Shown here: piece after piece, positions 29,391-39,117 of the stretch
Layout of the letters: the number at the start of each line of letters is the position of its first letter
Position numbering within the stretch: position 1 is the first letter of the stretch
Origin: an uncultured Pelagibacteraceae bacterium
Lineage (GTDB): Bacteria > Pseudomonadota > Alphaproteobacteria > Pelagibacterales > Pelagibacteraceae
Direction of reading: 5' to 3'
DNA: 64,000 bases
NCBI GenBank assembly: GCA_902587755.1
Contig: CACIMN010000002.1
Location: forward strand, 1 to 64,000
The notes under the pieces: generated by a model
Database searches by the model: none
Told to the model about the DNA's origin: nothing
What the model saw: only the letters and a program-made list of their open reading frames with translations
Made by a program: the position numbers and the translations under genes

Positions 29391-30200
29391 ATGAAAATAC
29401 CTAACGTTACAATACAACAATTATTAGAAGCAGGCGTTCATCTTGGACATAAAACATTAAGATGGAATCCAAAAATGAAAAAATATATTTTTGGAAAAAG
29501 AGATTCAATACATATTATTGATCTAACTCAAACACTTGAATTAACCAAAGTAGCCTTAGAGAAAGTTTACAACACTATATCAAATAATGGAAAAATATTA
29601 TTTGTATCAACAAAAAAACAGGCATCAGAAGCTATAGCAGAAGTAGCTAAAGAAACTGATCAATATTTTGTAAATTATAGATGGCTAGGCGGCATGCTTA
29701 CTAACTGGGGAACAATTTCCAATTCAATTAAAAAACTTAAAAAGTTAGAAATTGATTTAGCAGCAGAAAATAGAGGTTTTACAAAAAAAGAACTTTTAAA
29801 AATGAGTGTTCAAAAGGACAAGCTTCAAAGATCTTTAGGTGGAATTGCAGAAATGAAAAAAATTCCAGACTTAGTATTTGTTATTGATACAAATTATGAG
29901 TCTTTAGCGATAGCAGAGTCTTCAAAATTAGGAATACCAATTATTGCAATTTTAGATAGCAATTCCAATCCAGATAATATTGATTTTCCTATTCCAGGTA
30001 ACGATGATGCAAGAAGAGCTATTGATCTTTATTGCAATTTAATAAAAGAAACAATTAATAGTGCTAAAAGTTCAACACCAAAAGTTGATACAAAAAATGA
30101 TGAAGATAAAGGTAAAGCTAAAGCAAAGACTTTGCAGGAATTGGATAGAGAAAAATTAGAAAAAAAATTTTCAAAAGAAGATAAGGGGAAATTAAATTAA
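29391..30200 (+). CDS. rpsB: 30S ribosomal protein S2
   Basis: S2 is a small-subunit protein added late in assembly. The sequence contains the typical [35 protein letters not shown] start, [20 protein letters not shown] and [26 protein letters not shown]. The 269 residues include a Lys-rich C-terminal tail. It is first in the long rpsB-to-lpxB operon. A structured leader precedes it, and its stop overlaps the tsf start (TAATG). Confidence 0.98.
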   Translation: MKIPNVTIQQLLEAGVHLGHKTLRWNPKMKKYIFGKRDSIHIIDLTQTLELTKVALEKVYNTISNNGKILFVSTKKQASEAIAEVAKETDQYFVNYRWLGGMLTNWGTISNSIKKLKKLEIDLAAENRGFTKKELLKMSVQKDKLQRSLGGIAEMKKIPDLVFVIDTNYESLAIAESSKLGIPIIAILDSNSNPDNIDFPIPGNDDARRAIDLYCNLIKETINSAKSSTPKVDTKNDEDKGKAKAKTLQELDREKLEKKFSKEDKGKLN

Positions 30201-31051
30201 TGAGTGACATAGAAAAAGTTAAAAAACTTAGAGAATCAACTGGAGCTGGTTTCAAAGATTGTAACCTGGCAATTAAAGAGACAAAGGGAGACTTAGAAAA
30301 GGCAATTGAAATTTTAAGAATTAAGGGAATTTCAAAAGCTTCAAAAAAGATGTCTAGAGATGCGAAAGAGGGAGTTGTTGTAGTAAGTGGAGATGATACA
30401 AAAACTTCTGTAATCGAAGTAAATTGTGAAACAGATTTTGTTGCTAAAAATGAAGATTTTATTTCTTTTGTAAAGGAGCTAAGTGAATTAAATAACGAAA
30501 ATAATTCAAACATTGAAATATTAAAAGCAGCAATAATGAAAAATGGCCAAACGGTTGATGATAATTTAGTTGCTTTGATTGCGAAAATTGGTGAAAAAAT
30601 CACAATTGGAAAGGCTAAAACCATTCAAAATTTTGATGGTATAAATAACCATTATCTTCATACAGTAGTAAAAGACAACGTTGCAAAATTAGCTGTTATG
30701 GTTTCATTAGATACTAAAGATGACTCAGAGAATGTTAAAACATTTAGTAAACAATTATCTATGCATATAGCTGCATCAAATCCACTAGCTTTAGAGTCAA
30801 GTTCTATAGATCAAGCAATAATAGATAAAGAACAAGAATTAGTTACTGAAGAATTAAAAAATTTAGGAAAACCAGAAGATATTGCAAAAAAAATTAGCTT
30901 AGGTAAAATGAACAAGTTCAAAGAGGAAAATGCTCTTTTAACACAAGCATGGGTAATGGAACCAAAGAAAAAAGTTCAAGATGTGTTAAAGGAATTATCA
31001 ATTACTGACTTAAAAATAAAAGAGTTTTACAGAATCAAGATTGGAGAATAA
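30200..31051 (+). CDS. tsf: Elongation factor Ts
   Basis: EF-Ts exchanges GDP for GTP on EF-Tu. The N-terminal UBA-like domain ([34 protein letters not shown]) and the [10 protein letters not shown] motif that contacts EF-Tu are present. The length of 283 residues is normal. It is coupled to rpsB by a shared base. Directly after its stop comes frr, where most bacteria have pyrH. Confidence 0.98.
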   Translation: MSDIEKVKKLRESTGAGFKDCNLAIKETKGDLEKAIEILRIKGISKASKKMSRDAKEGVVVVSGDDTKTSVIEVNCETDFVAKNEDFISFVKELSELNNENNSNIEILKAAIMKNGQTVDDNLVALIAKIGEKITIGKAKTIQNFDGINNHYLHTVVKDNVAKLAVMVSLDTKDDSENVKTFSKQLSMHIAASNPLALESSSIDQAIIDKEQELVTEELKNLGKPEDIAKKISLGKMNKFKEENALLTQAWVMEPKKKVQDVLKELSITDLKIKEFYRIKIGE

Positions 31052-31603
31052 ATGTTTGATGAAAAATCATACAGCCTTAAAATGGATAAAACCATTGAGG
31101 TATTTGTAAAAGAACTATCCTCATTAAGAACAGGTCGAGCTAATGCATCAATGTTAGATCTCATAAAAGTAGATGTTTATGGTCAACAAATGCCAATAAA
31201 TCAAATTGGAAGCATAACAACACCAGAACCTAGAATGATTAATATTCAAGTTTGGGACTCCAACAATGTCTCATTGATAGATGCTGCAATTAAAAAATCA
31301 GATTTAGGTTTAAATCCTCAAATTGATGGTCAATTAATTAGATTGCCTGTGCCAGAACTTAATGAAGAGAGAAGAACAGAACTTAAAAAGTTAATTAAAT
31401 CTATTGGTGAAAAATGTAAAGTTTCAATTAGAAATGTGAGAAGAGAGGCCAATGAAGATCTTAAAAAACTACTTAAATTAAAAGAAATCGGTGAAGACCA
31501 AGAAAAAATATTTGAAAAAAAGGTGCAAACAATTACAGATGATCATATTAAATCTGTTGATGATAAGGTTTCATTTAAAGAAAAAGAAATAATGACAATA
31601 TGA
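31052..31603 (+). CDS. frr: Ribosome recycling factor
   Basis: RRF splits the post-termination ribosome together with EF-G. The conserved LSSLRTGRANASMLDLIKVDVYGQQMPINQIGSI and LNEERRTELKKLIKSIGEKCKVSIRNVRREA stretches are clear, and 183 residues is standard. The ATG directly abuts the tsf stop, with a good Shine-Dalgarno GGAG (31043-31046) inside tsf. UMP kinase is missing between them. The stop overlaps uppS as ATGA. Confidence 0.98.
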   Translation: MFDEKSYSLKMDKTIEVFVKELSSLRTGRANASMLDLIKVDVYGQQMPINQIGSITTPEPRMINIQVWDSNNVSLIDAAIKKSDLGLNPQIDGQLIRLPVPELNEERRTELKKLIKSIGEKCKVSIRNVRREANEDLKKLLKLKEIGEDQEKIFEKKVQTITDDHIKSVDDKVSFKEKEIMTI

Positions 31604-32274
31604 ACCCATTAAATCATGTAGCCATTATTATGGATGGTAATGGTAGATGGGGGTTAAAGCATAAAAATTCAAGAAATGCTGGACATAAGGCAGGCCTAAT
31701 AACTGTAGAAAACATTATAAGAGAGACAATAAAAAATAAAATTAGGTATTTAACATTATATGCATTTTCTACAGAAAATTGGAGAAGACCAAAAAAAGAA
31801 ATTAATTATTTGTTTAATTTATTAGAAAATTTTTTGATAAATAGAATTGAAGACTTAAATAATCAAAACATTAAATTAAAAATAATTGGAGATAAAAATT
31901 TTTCAAAAAAATTAAATAAGTTAATATTTTTTTCAGAAAAAAAAACGTCAAAAAATAATAAACTACAGATTAATTTAGCACTTAATTATGGTTCAAAGTT
32001 TGAGTTAATTAATTCATTCAAAAAGCTTTCTAAAAATAAAGAAAGAATAAATGAAATCAATTTTGAAAAATATTTACAAACAAAAAACATTCCAGACCCA
32101 GATTTATTGATTAGAACAGGTAATACCAAGAGATTAAGTAATTTTTTGTTATGGCAATTAGCATACTCTGAAATTTATTTTGAAAAAAAATTATGGCCAG
32201 ATTTTAAAATTAAAGATTACAATAGAATATTAAAAAGCTTTAAAAAAATAAAAAGAAATTTTGGAAGTATTTAA
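31600..32274 (+). CDS. uppS: Undecaprenyl diphosphate synthase
   Basis: UppS extends farnesyl-PP with isopentenyl-PP to make the C55 carrier for peptidoglycan and glycan assembly. The catalytic motif MDGNGRWGLKHKNSRNAGHKAG, TLYAFSTENWRRP and DPDLLIRTGNTKRLSNFLLWQLAYSEIYF are diagnostic of cis-prenyltransferases. It has 224 residues, slightly short. It is followed by cdsA with a shared base (TAATG), the same order as in most proteobacteria. Confidence 0.97.
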   Translation: MNPLNHVAIIMDGNGRWGLKHKNSRNAGHKAGLITVENIIRETIKNKIRYLTLYAFSTENWRRPKKEINYLFNLLENFLINRIEDLNNQNIKLKIIGDKNFSKKLNKLIFFSEKKTSKNNKLQINLALNYGSKFELINSFKKLSKNKERINEINFEKYLQTKNIPDPDLLIRTGNTKRLSNFLLWQLAYSEIYFEKKLWPDFKIKDYNRILKSFKKIKRNFGSI

Positions 32275-32930
32275 TGAAAATTGAGATTAAAAAAAGAATA
32301 TTAAGTTCAATAATTTTAATACCTCTTAGTTTTTTTTTTATAATTAAAAATACATTTTTATTTAATTTTTTTTTATTTTTTTGTTTTTGCCTATCAATTT
32401 ACGAATGGCATAATATGAGTAATAAAAAAAAATATTATATTTTTGGTATTATATTTTTGTGCATTTCCTTTTATTTAACTTACAGTTTTAGAAATAATCC
32501 TAACGACATAAGTCTTTCTTTTTTTATTTTTGTCATAATTATATGTATAACAACAGACATTGGTGGCTATATCTTTGGTAAAATTTTTAAAGGACCAAAA
32601 ATCACAAAAATAAGTCCTAATAAAACTTACTCTGGAATGATAGGAAGTTATCTTTTTGCAATAATTTCATCATTTCTTTTGATAAATAATTCAAATTTAA
32701 TTGAGGGAAAAACATACGAGATTACAATTGAATTATTTTTTTTAGTCATAATAATATCAACTGCAAGTCAAATAGGGGATCTAATAGTGTCATTTTTTAA
32801 AAGATTATCAAAAATAAAAGATACAGGAAAATTAATTCCTGGACATGGTGGACTACTTGATAGAATTGATGGATTATTATTTGCAATGCCGATTGCGTAT
32901 GTAATCTTAAATTTAATTATTTTAAAATGA
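32274..32930 (+). CDS. cdsA: Phosphatidate cytidylyltransferase
   Basis: CdsA makes CDP-diacylglycerol from phosphatidate and CTP, the branch point of phospholipid synthesis. It is an integral membrane protein; the C-terminal signature SQIGDLIVSFFKRLSKIKDTGKLIPGHGGLLDRIDGLLFAMPI is complete. At 218 residues it is shorter than E. coli CdsA (about 285), with N-terminal membrane helices lost. It overlaps uppS by one base and dxr by four. Confidence 0.95.
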   Translation: MKIEIKKRILSSIILIPLSFFFIIKNTFLFNFFLFFCFCLSIYEWHNMSNKKKYYIFGIIFLCISFYLTYSFRNNPNDISLSFFIFVIIICITTDIGGYIFGKIFKGPKITKISPNKTYSGMIGSYLFAIISSFLLINNSNLIEGKTYEITIELFFLVIIISTASQIGDLIVSFFKRLSKIKDTGKLIPGHGGLLDRIDGLLFAMPIAYVILNLIILK

Positions 32931-34105
32931 AAAAAAAAATAGCTATATTAGGATCTACAGGATCTATCGGTAAAACATTACTTGATATTGTAAATCAAAA
33001 CAAAAATTTAATTGAGGTTTCACTCTTAACCGCACATAAAGATTATCAAACATTACTTAAACAGGCTAAAAAATATAGTGTTAAAAATCTAATTATCACA
33101 GATAAGGAAAGTTTTAATAAAATTAAAAAAAAAAAAATTAACAATAAAATTAAAATTTTTAATAATTTTGATTGTTTAAATAAAATATTAAATAAAAAAA
33201 TAGATTATTCTATGAGCTCCATAGTTGGTATTAATGGTTTAGAGCCAACACTAAAAATAATTAAATATTCAAAAGTAATTGCTATAGCAAATAAAGAGTC
33301 TATTATTTGTGGGTGGAGTTTAATTTTAAAAGAATTAAACAAAAATAAAACTAAATTTATACCAGTTGATTCTGAGCATTTTTCATTATGGTATGGACTA
33401 AAAAATATTAATTTAAATAATATTGAAAAAGTATATCTGACTGCATCTGGTGGTCCATTTCATAAAACACCTCTTAACAATTTTAAAAAAATAACAATCA
33501 AAAAAGCTTTAAATCATCCAAATTGGAAAATGGGTAAAAAAATTTCGGTTGATTCTGCAACTTTGATAAACAAGATGTTTGAGGTAATTGAGGCAAAGAA
33601 TATTTTTAATATTCCTTACAATAAGATTAAAATTTTAATACATCCTAAGTCATATGTACATGCAATCATTAAAACCAATGATGGATTAATAAAAATTATT
33701 GCTCATGATACTACAATGAAAATTCCAATATATAATACGTTAATTTTTAATAATAAAAAAAAAATTATCACTAAAAAAATTAATATAAGCAAGTTAAATA
33801 ATTTAAGTTTTGAGAATGTTAATTCCAAAAGGTATCCCATAATAAATTTATTGAAATTAATTCCAAACAATCATTCTTTATACGAAACTATAATTGTATC
33901 TGCAAACGATGTTCTTGTTGATCTTTTTTTAAAAAAACAAATAAATTTTAATGAAATTGGTACCAATTTTTTTAAAGTAATTAATCAAAAAGAATTTATT
34001 AAGTATAAAAAAATACGACCAAAAAACGTTAAAGAAATAGTACATTTAAATAATTATGTTCGTTTAAAAATATTAGAAAAAGTGTATAAATCTGATTATG
34101 ATTAA
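32927..34105 (+). CDS. dxr: 1-deoxy-D-xylulose 5-phosphate reductoisomerase
   Basis: Dxr catalyses the second, committed step of the MEP isoprenoid pathway, from DXP to MEP with NADPH. Motifs are GSTGSIGKTLLDIV (NADPH binding), ANKESIICGW, PVDSEHFSLW and TASGGPFHKT, then HPNWKMGKKISVDSATLINKMFEVIEA. It has 392 residues. ispDF, further along the window, serves the same pathway. Its 3' end overlaps bamA by eight bases, where many proteobacteria carry rseP. Confidence 0.97.
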   Translation: MKKKIAILGSTGSIGKTLLDIVNQNKNLIEVSLLTAHKDYQTLLKQAKKYSVKNLIITDKESFNKIKKKKINNKIKIFNNFDCLNKILNKKIDYSMSSIVGINGLEPTLKIIKYSKVIAIANKESIICGWSLILKELNKNKTKFIPVDSEHFSLWYGLKNINLNNIEKVYLTASGGPFHKTPLNNFKKITIKKALNHPNWKMGKKISVDSATLINKMFEVIEAKNIFNIPYNKIKILIHPKSYVHAIIKTNDGLIKIIAHDTTMKIPIYNTLIFNNKKKIITKKINISKLNNLSFENVNSKRYPIINLLKLIPNNHSLYETIIVSANDVLVDLFLKKQINFNEIGTNFFKVINQKEFIKYKKIRPKNVKEIVHLNNYVRLKILEKVYKSDYD

Positions 34106-36344
34106 AAATCGATTTAGTCTACTTTTGATTTGTTCATTAATACTAATTTTTATTAATAAACCTGTATTTTCAGAGATTGTTAAACAAATAGAAATAAATG
34201 GAAACGAAAGAGTTTCTGATGAAACTATAATTATGTTCTCAAAAGTATCAATAAATGACGATTTAAAATCTCAAGATTTAAACAATATTATTAAAAATAT
34301 ATTTAAATCAAATTTTTTTAATGATGTTTTTGTATCTTTTAAGAACAATAAGTTAATTATAACTGTTGATGAGCTTCCTATAATTGAAAATATTAATTTC
34401 GATGGAATTAAATCCAACACCCTATTAGAAAAAATTAGTGACAATTTAAAATTAATTTCTCGATCTTCATATAATGAAATACTTCTTAAAAAAGATAGAG
34501 ATAAAATTTTAATTAAACTTAAAAGTCTTGGTTATTATTTTGCTGAGGTAGATATTATAAAGACAGATCTAGAAAATAAAAAAATTAATCTAACCTATGA
34601 AATAAAATTAGGTGATAAAGCTAAAATTAATAAAATTAGCTTTTTAGGGGATAAAAAATTTAAAGATAGAAAATTAAGAAGTATAATTATCAGTGAGGAG
34701 TATAAGTTTTGGAAATTTATCTCTGGCAAAAAATATCTTAATGAAAACATTATCGCATTTGATGAAAGATTATTAAAAAATTTCTATAGAAATAAAGGCT
34801 TTTATGCAGTTAAAGTTAATTCATCTTTTGCAAAGCTTTATAATGATGATGAATTTGAATTGGTTTACAACATTGATGCAAAAGATAAATATTATTTTAA
34901 TGATCTTGTTATTCAATTACCGGATGATTTTGATGTTTCTAATTATGAGGAGTTGAAGACTTTTTTAAAAAATTTAAAGGGTCAGGTTTATTCAATTAAT
35001 ACAGTTTCCAAAATTCTTGACAAAATTGATTTAATTTCAATTAATGAACAATACGAATCTGTAAAAGCCACTGTTTCTGAGAACATTGTATCTAATAAAA
35101 TCAACCTTTCATTCAATATTGAGGAAACCGAACGTTTTTTAGTAGAGAGAATTAATATTTATGGAAATAGCATAACAAGAGAGAACGTTATCAGAAACCA
35201 ACTGATAATAGATGAAGGTGACCCTTATAACGAAATTTTAGCTAAAAAAAGTATCAATGAAATAAAATCTTTAAATTTTTTCAGTGATGTCAAAACTGAG
35301 GTTGTAGATGGTCAGGATTTAAATTCAAAAATTATTAATATTACCGTTGAAGAAAAACCAACAGGAGAAATTATGGCAGGTGCAGGGTTTGGAACCTCTG
35401 GTGAAGTGATAGAATTTTCTGTAAGAGAAAATAATTATTTGGGAAAAGGGTTAGGTGTTGATACTGCAATATCATTAAGCAGTGAAAGTATTGAAGGGAA
35501 GTTTAATGTAACAAACCCAAATTATAATAATACAGACAAATCTATCAGTTTTGGTTTGCAAGCACTTGAAACTGATAAATTAACAAACTTTGGATATAAG
35601 TCCAAAAAAATAGGTGGTTCAGTTGGAACAAAATTTGAATACCTACAGGATTTTAGTTTAGGAATATCAACATCATTATTTGTTGAGAATATTGAAACAG
35701 ATAGTTCTGCTTCTGAAAGACAAAAAAAACAAAAAGGTGATTATTTTGATAACTATTTAAATTTAAAATTTGATTACGATAAAAGAAATCAAAAATTTAA
35801 AACCACAGATGGGTTTAGAAGTTTGTATACTGTAGGTTTGCCATTAATAAGTGAAAATAATACAATAAATAATTACTATAATTATAAAATATTCTCAGAA
35901 TTATATGAAGAAAATATTACATCTGTAGCTTTAACATTGGGCTCATCCCACTCAATAACAGGAGATGATATCAAATTATCTGAAAGACTATATGTCCCTC
36001 AAAGGAAGTTAAGAGGTTTTGAAAGAGGTAAAGTAGGACCTAAAGACGGTAATGATTATATTGGTGGAAATTATTATGCAATTTTAAATTTCACCTCAAC
36101 ACTTCCTCAAGTATTTCCTAATGCACAAAATGTTGACTTTGTTACATTTTTAGATTTAGCAAATCTATGGGGAGTTGATGATAAAACTTTAGATGATGGA
36201 AGTGAATTAAGAAGTTCAATCGGTGTTGGTGTAGAATGGTTTACACCTGTCGGTCCTTTAAGTTTTTCATTAGCAGCACCTATTTCAAAAAGCTCATCAG
36301 ATAAAACGGAAACATTTAGATTTAACCTTGGTACAACTTTTTAA
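34098..36344 (+). CDS. bamA: Outer membrane protein assembly factor BamA
   Basis: BamA inserts beta-barrel proteins into the outer membrane. A signal peptide (about residues 1-25, LLLICSLILIFINKPVFS) is followed by POTRA repeats (first IVKQIEINGNERVSDETII, last ERFLVERINIYGNSITRENVIRNQLIIDEGDPYN) and a C-terminal barrel with GAGFGTSGEVIEFSVRENNYLGKG and VPQRKLRGFERGKVGP, ending in Phe. It has 748 residues, close to the usual length. The skp-like gene follows with a shared base, fitting outer-membrane biogenesis. Confidence 0.97.
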   Translation: MIKNRFSLLLICSLILIFINKPVFSEIVKQIEINGNERVSDETIIMFSKVSINDDLKSQDLNNIIKNIFKSNFFNDVFVSFKNNKLIITVDELPIIENINFDGIKSNTLLEKISDNLKLISRSSYNEILLKKDRDKILIKLKSLGYYFAEVDIIKTDLENKKINLTYEIKLGDKAKINKISFLGDKKFKDRKLRSIIISEEYKFWKFISGKKYLNENIIAFDERLLKNFYRNKGFYAVKVNSSFAKLYNDDEFELVYNIDAKDKYYFNDLVIQLPDDFDVSNYEELKTFLKNLKGQVYSINTVSKILDKIDLISINEQYESVKATVSENIVSNKINLSFNIEETERFLVERINIYGNSITRENVIRNQLIIDEGDPYNEILAKKSINEIKSLNFFSDVKTEVVDGQDLNSKIINITVEEKPTGEIMAGAGFGTSGEVIEFSVRENNYLGKGLGVDTAISLSSESIEGKFNVTNPNYNNTDKSISFGLQALETDKLTNFGYKSKKIGGSVGTKFEYLQDFSLGISTSLFVENIETDSSASERQKKQKGDYFDNYLNLKFDYDKRNQKFKTTDGFRSLYTVGLPLISENNTINNYYNYKIFSELYEENITSVALTLGSSHSITGDDIKLSERLYVPQRKLRGFERGKVGPKDGNDYIGGNYYAILNFTSTLPQVFPNAQNVDFVTFLDLANLWGVDDKTLDDGSELRSSIGVGVEWFTPVGPLSFSLAAPISKSSSDKTETFRFNLGTTF

Positions 36345-36865
36345 TGAAATTTAAAAAATTTATTATTTCAATTTTTTTATATTTTTTTTTTAATATCAAC
36401 GTAGCTAGTAGCAATACCTCAACTGTGTTTATTGATATAGATTTTATATTAAATAATTCTATTTTAGGAAAACAAATTTTATTAGATTTAGAAGAATTAA
36501 ATAAAAAAAATTTAGATAGAATTAAAAATAAAGAGAACGCATTAAATATTAAAAGAGACGAGATCAATAAAAAAAAAAATATTTTGTCTAAAGAGCAAAT
36601 AGAAAAAGAAATTGTTTTATTGAATGATAGCTTTAAAAAGTATAATGTAGAAAAGAATAATTTATTAAAAGATTTTAAAAATATAAAAAAACAAAAATTA
36701 GATAATTTTCTTAAACAAATTAATCCATTAATCCATGAGTATATGAAAAAAAATTCTATTGATATAATTTTAGATCAACGCCAAATTTTCATTGGAAATG
36801 TAAACAAAGATATAACTGAAAAAATTTTAACAATTGTTAACAAAAAATTCCCAAATAATGGATAA
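36344..36865 (+). CDS. skp: OmpH/Skp-like periplasmic chaperone
   Basis: Skp-like proteins hold unfolded outer-membrane proteins in the periplasm and deliver them to BamA. The 173-residue product has an N-terminal signal sequence (FIISIFLYFFFNINVASS), then FIDIDFILNNSILGKQILLDLEELN, a long Lys/Asn/Glu-rich coiled-coil region and a conserved end (INPLIHEYMKKNSIDIILDQRQIFIGN.NKDITEKIL). Position directly after bamA supports the call. Its stop overlaps the fabZ start. Confidence 0.88.
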   Translation: MKFKKFIISIFLYFFFNINVASSNTSTVFIDIDFILNNSILGKQILLDLEELNKKNLDRIKNKENALNIKRDEINKKKNILSKEQIEKEIVLLNDSFKKYNVEKNNLLKDFKNIKKQKLDNFLKQINPLIHEYMKKNSIDIILDQRQIFIGNVNKDITEKILTIVNKKFPNNG

Positions 36866-37304
36866 ATTAAACAAAGATCAAATAAGAGAATTACTTCCTC
36901 ACAGGGAGCCAATGTTATTAGTAGATGAATTGTATGATATAAAAAAATTACAATCCGCCACAGCTTTGGTAAAAGTTACAAAAGACAGTTTTTTTGTCCA
37001 GGGGCACTTCCCTGATGAGCCTGTCATGCCTGGTGTATTAATAGTTGAGTCTTTTGGACAAGCTGCAGCTGCACTAACTGCAAATGGTTTAGATAAATCT
37101 ACATATGAAAATAAGTTAGTTTTTTTAATGGGCGTTGAAAAAGCAAGATTTAGAAATCCAGTGGTTCCTGATTGTGATCTAATTCTTAAAATTGAAGCAA
37201 TAAGATCTCATGGCAGAGTTTGGAAATATAAAGGCGAAGCCTTTGTAAATGAAAAAAAAATGGCAGATGCGATTTGGTCAGCTACAATTGTAGACAAGAA
37301 ATAA
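36858..37304 (+). CDS. fabZ: 3-hydroxyacyl-[acyl-carrier-protein] dehydratase FabZ
   Basis: FabZ dehydrates beta-hydroxyacyl-ACP in fatty acid synthesis and competes with LpxA for the same substrate. Motifs are LPHREPMLLVDE and the catalytic HFPDEPVMPGVLIVESFGQAAA with its His and Glu. I prefer the ATG at 36858 (148 residues, MDKLNKDQI) over the TTG at 36834 in the ORF track. That ATG gives the normal length and an eight-base overlap with skp. Here fabZ precedes lpxD, whereas the usual order is lpxD-fabZ-lpxA. Confidence 0.97.
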   Translation: MDKLNKDQIRELLPHREPMLLVDELYDIKKLQSATALVKVTKDSFFVQGHFPDEPVMPGVLIVESFGQAAAALTANGLDKSTYENKLVFLMGVEKARFRNPVVPDCDLILKIEAIRSHGRVWKYKGEAFVNEKKMADAIWSATIVDKK

Positions 37305-37335
37305 ACAGCAATAATTATTGATAACCTTAATGTAA

Positions 37336-37355
37336 ATTGCTTTGGTAAAAGCAAT
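37336..37355 (+). promoter_or_regulatory. Perfect 8-bp stem-loop one base before the lpxD start
   Basis: ATTGCTTT (37336-37343), loop GGTA, AAAGCAAT (37348-37355) is a flawless hairpin in the 52-base fabZ-lpxD gap, with the lpxD ATG at 37357. It occupies the place of a ribosome-binding site. No T-run follows, so it is not a standard terminator. Confidence 0.6.
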
Positions 37356-37356
37356 C

Positions 37357-38337
37357 ATGTCTAATCCTTTTTTTAAAAATTGTGGTCCGATTAAAGTCTC
37401 TGAGATTATTCGATCCCTTAATATAAATGTTAAAAACTTATCTAAAGATAAAGAAATTCACGATATTAAAGATCTGTCCTCCTCTGAAAATAATGACATA
37501 ACTTTTTTTCATTCAAAAAAATATAAAGATGTTGCAAAAAATACCAAAGCATCCCTCTGTCTAACTACTGATGCTTTAAAAATCTATTTACCTAAAAGTT
37601 GTTTGGCTTTAGTTGTAGAAAATGTTTTAGTGTCCACTTCAAAAATTACATCTATTTTTTATCCAGATTCTATAAACGATGATTTTGATGATAATATTAT
37701 GTCTATTGATGATACTAATTTTAAAGACAAAGTTATTTTTGGAAAAAATGTTTTAATAGGCCAGAACGTTACTATTGGTAACAATTGTAAAATTGGACAT
37801 AATACAATTATAGAAAAAAATGTTGTTATCGGTGATAATTGTTCTATTGGATCAAATAACATTATTAGAAACACTTTAGTCAAAAATAACGTGAAAATTT
37901 TAGATAATTGTGTAATTGGTAAACATGGTTTTGGTTTTTTTCCAATTAAGAATAAAAATTTAAGATATCCTCATATAGGAATGGTTTTGATTGAAGATAA
38001 TTGTGAAATTGGATGTGGTGCCACTATAGACAGAGGTTCAATGTCCAATACAATCATAGGAAAAAATACCTATTTAGATAACCAAATTCACATAGCTCAT
38101 AATGTAAAAATTGGTGAAAATTCTATTATAGCTGGTCAAGTGGGTATCGCTGGAAGTTCCATAATCGGTAAGAATGTTAAAATAGGTGGCCAAGCTGGAA
38201 TATCAGGACATCTTAACATTGGAAACAATGTAGAAATAGGTGGGGGTTCAGGAGTCATTAGAGATATCCCTGACAACAAAAAAGTTATGGGTTATCCAGC
38301 AAAAAATATTAGAGAATTTTTAAGAGATAATAAATGA
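37357..38337 (+). CDS. lpxD: UDP-3-O-(3-hydroxyacyl)glucosamine N-acyltransferase
   Basis: LpxD adds the N-linked hydroxyacyl chain in the third step of lipid A synthesis. An N-terminal uridine-binding domain is followed by a left-handed beta-helix of hexapeptide repeats ([26 protein letters not shown]...), with the catalytic His in [12 protein letters not shown] and [25 protein letters not shown] take the ATG at 37357 (326 residues) over the TTG at 37342, which would lie inside the upstream hairpin. It overlaps lpxA as ATGA. Confidence 0.96.
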   Translation: MSNPFFKNCGPIKVSEIIRSLNINVKNLSKDKEIHDIKDLSSSENNDITFFHSKKYKDVAKNTKASLCLTTDALKIYLPKSCLALVVENVLVSTSKITSIFYPDSINDDFDDNIMSIDDTNFKDKVIFGKNVLIGQNVTIGNNCKIGHNTIIEKNVVIGDNCSIGSNNIIRNTLVKNNVKILDNCVIGKHGFGFFPIKNKNLRYPHIGMVLIEDNCEIGCGATIDRGSMSNTIIGKNTYLDNQIHIAHNVKIGENSIIAGQVGIAGSSIIGKNVKIGGQAGISGHLNIGNNVEIGGGSGVIRDIPDNKKVMGYPAKNIREFLRDNK

Positions 38338-39116
38338 TAGACAAAACAGCTATAATAGACTCAAAAGCCAAGATTTCTAACAATGTAAAAATTGGTCCTT
38401 ATACAGTTATTGGTCCTAATGTTGAAATAGACGAAAAAACCGAAATACAATCTCATGTTAATATTACTGGAAACACTAAAATTGGAAAAAATAATAAGAT
38501 TTATCCATTTGCTTCAATAGGAAATGATCCTCAAGATCTGAAATTTCAGGGTGAGGAAACAAAGCTTGAAATTGGTAACAATAATAAAATAAGAGAATAT
38601 GTTACAATTAATCCAGGAACAAAAGGTGGCGGTGGATTAACAAAGGTTGGAAACAACTGTTTGTTTATGGTTTCAGCTCATATTGCCCATGATTGCTTTG
38701 TTGGAGACAATGTAATTTTAGCTAACAATGTACCATTAGGTGGACATGCACATATTGACGATAACGCTATAATTGGTGGTAATTCAGCTGTTCAGCAATT
38801 CACTAGAGTAGGTAAGTCAGCAATGATTGGAGGGATGTGTGGTGTTGTAAGAGATATAATCCCATATGGCATAGTACACGGAAATAGAAGTGTTTTACAA
38901 GGATTGAATTTAATAGGTTTAAGAAGAAACAATATCCCAAATAAAGAAATAATGATTTTAAGTGATGCTTACAAAGAAATTTTTAAAAATGAAAATTTAA
39001 CAGAGAATTTAAATAATTTATCAAAAGATTTTAAGAGCAATGAACTAGTTGCAGAAGTTATTCAATTTATAGAACAAGATAAGAAAAGACCAATTTGTAC
39101 CCCATTCTCAAAATAA
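38334..39116 (+). CDS. lpxA: UDP-N-acetylglucosamine O-acyltransferase
   Basis: LpxA performs the first acylation of lipid A synthesis, from hydroxyacyl-ACP to UDP-GlcNAc. The N-terminal hexapeptide-repeat helix ([23 protein letters not shown]) carries the catalytic His in [16 protein letters not shown], then [22 protein letters not shown] and the C-terminal helical domain with [13 protein letters not shown]. At 260 residues it is full length. lpxD overlaps upstream and lpxI starts one base after its stop. Confidence 0.98.
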   Translation: MIDKTAIIDSKAKISNNVKIGPYTVIGPNVEIDEKTEIQSHVNITGNTKIGKNNKIYPFASIGNDPQDLKFQGEETKLEIGNNNKIREYVTINPGTKGGGGLTKVGNNCLFMVSAHIAHDCFVGDNVILANNVPLGGHAHIDDNAIIGGNSAVQQFTRVGKSAMIGGMCGVVRDIIPYGIVHGNRSVLQGLNLIGLRRNNIPNKEIMILSDAYKEIFKNENLTENLNNLSKDFKSNELVAEVIQFIEQDKKRPICTPFSK

Positions 39117-39117
39117 A

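Noticed and set aside
30118-30624. 168-codon ORF antisense to rpsB/tsf
   Set aside because: It overlaps two highly conserved genes in full, shows no family motifs and no ribosome-binding site; it is a shadow ORF.
36834-36857. Upstream TTG start for fabZ
   Set aside because: The ATG at 36858 gives the normal FabZ length and a compact overlap with skp; the extra eight residues have no counterpart in the family.
37336-37355. Stem-loop before lpxD as a rho-independent terminator
   Set aside because: No T-run follows the stem, and the lpxD start codon lies one base away; termination there would separate genes of one operon.
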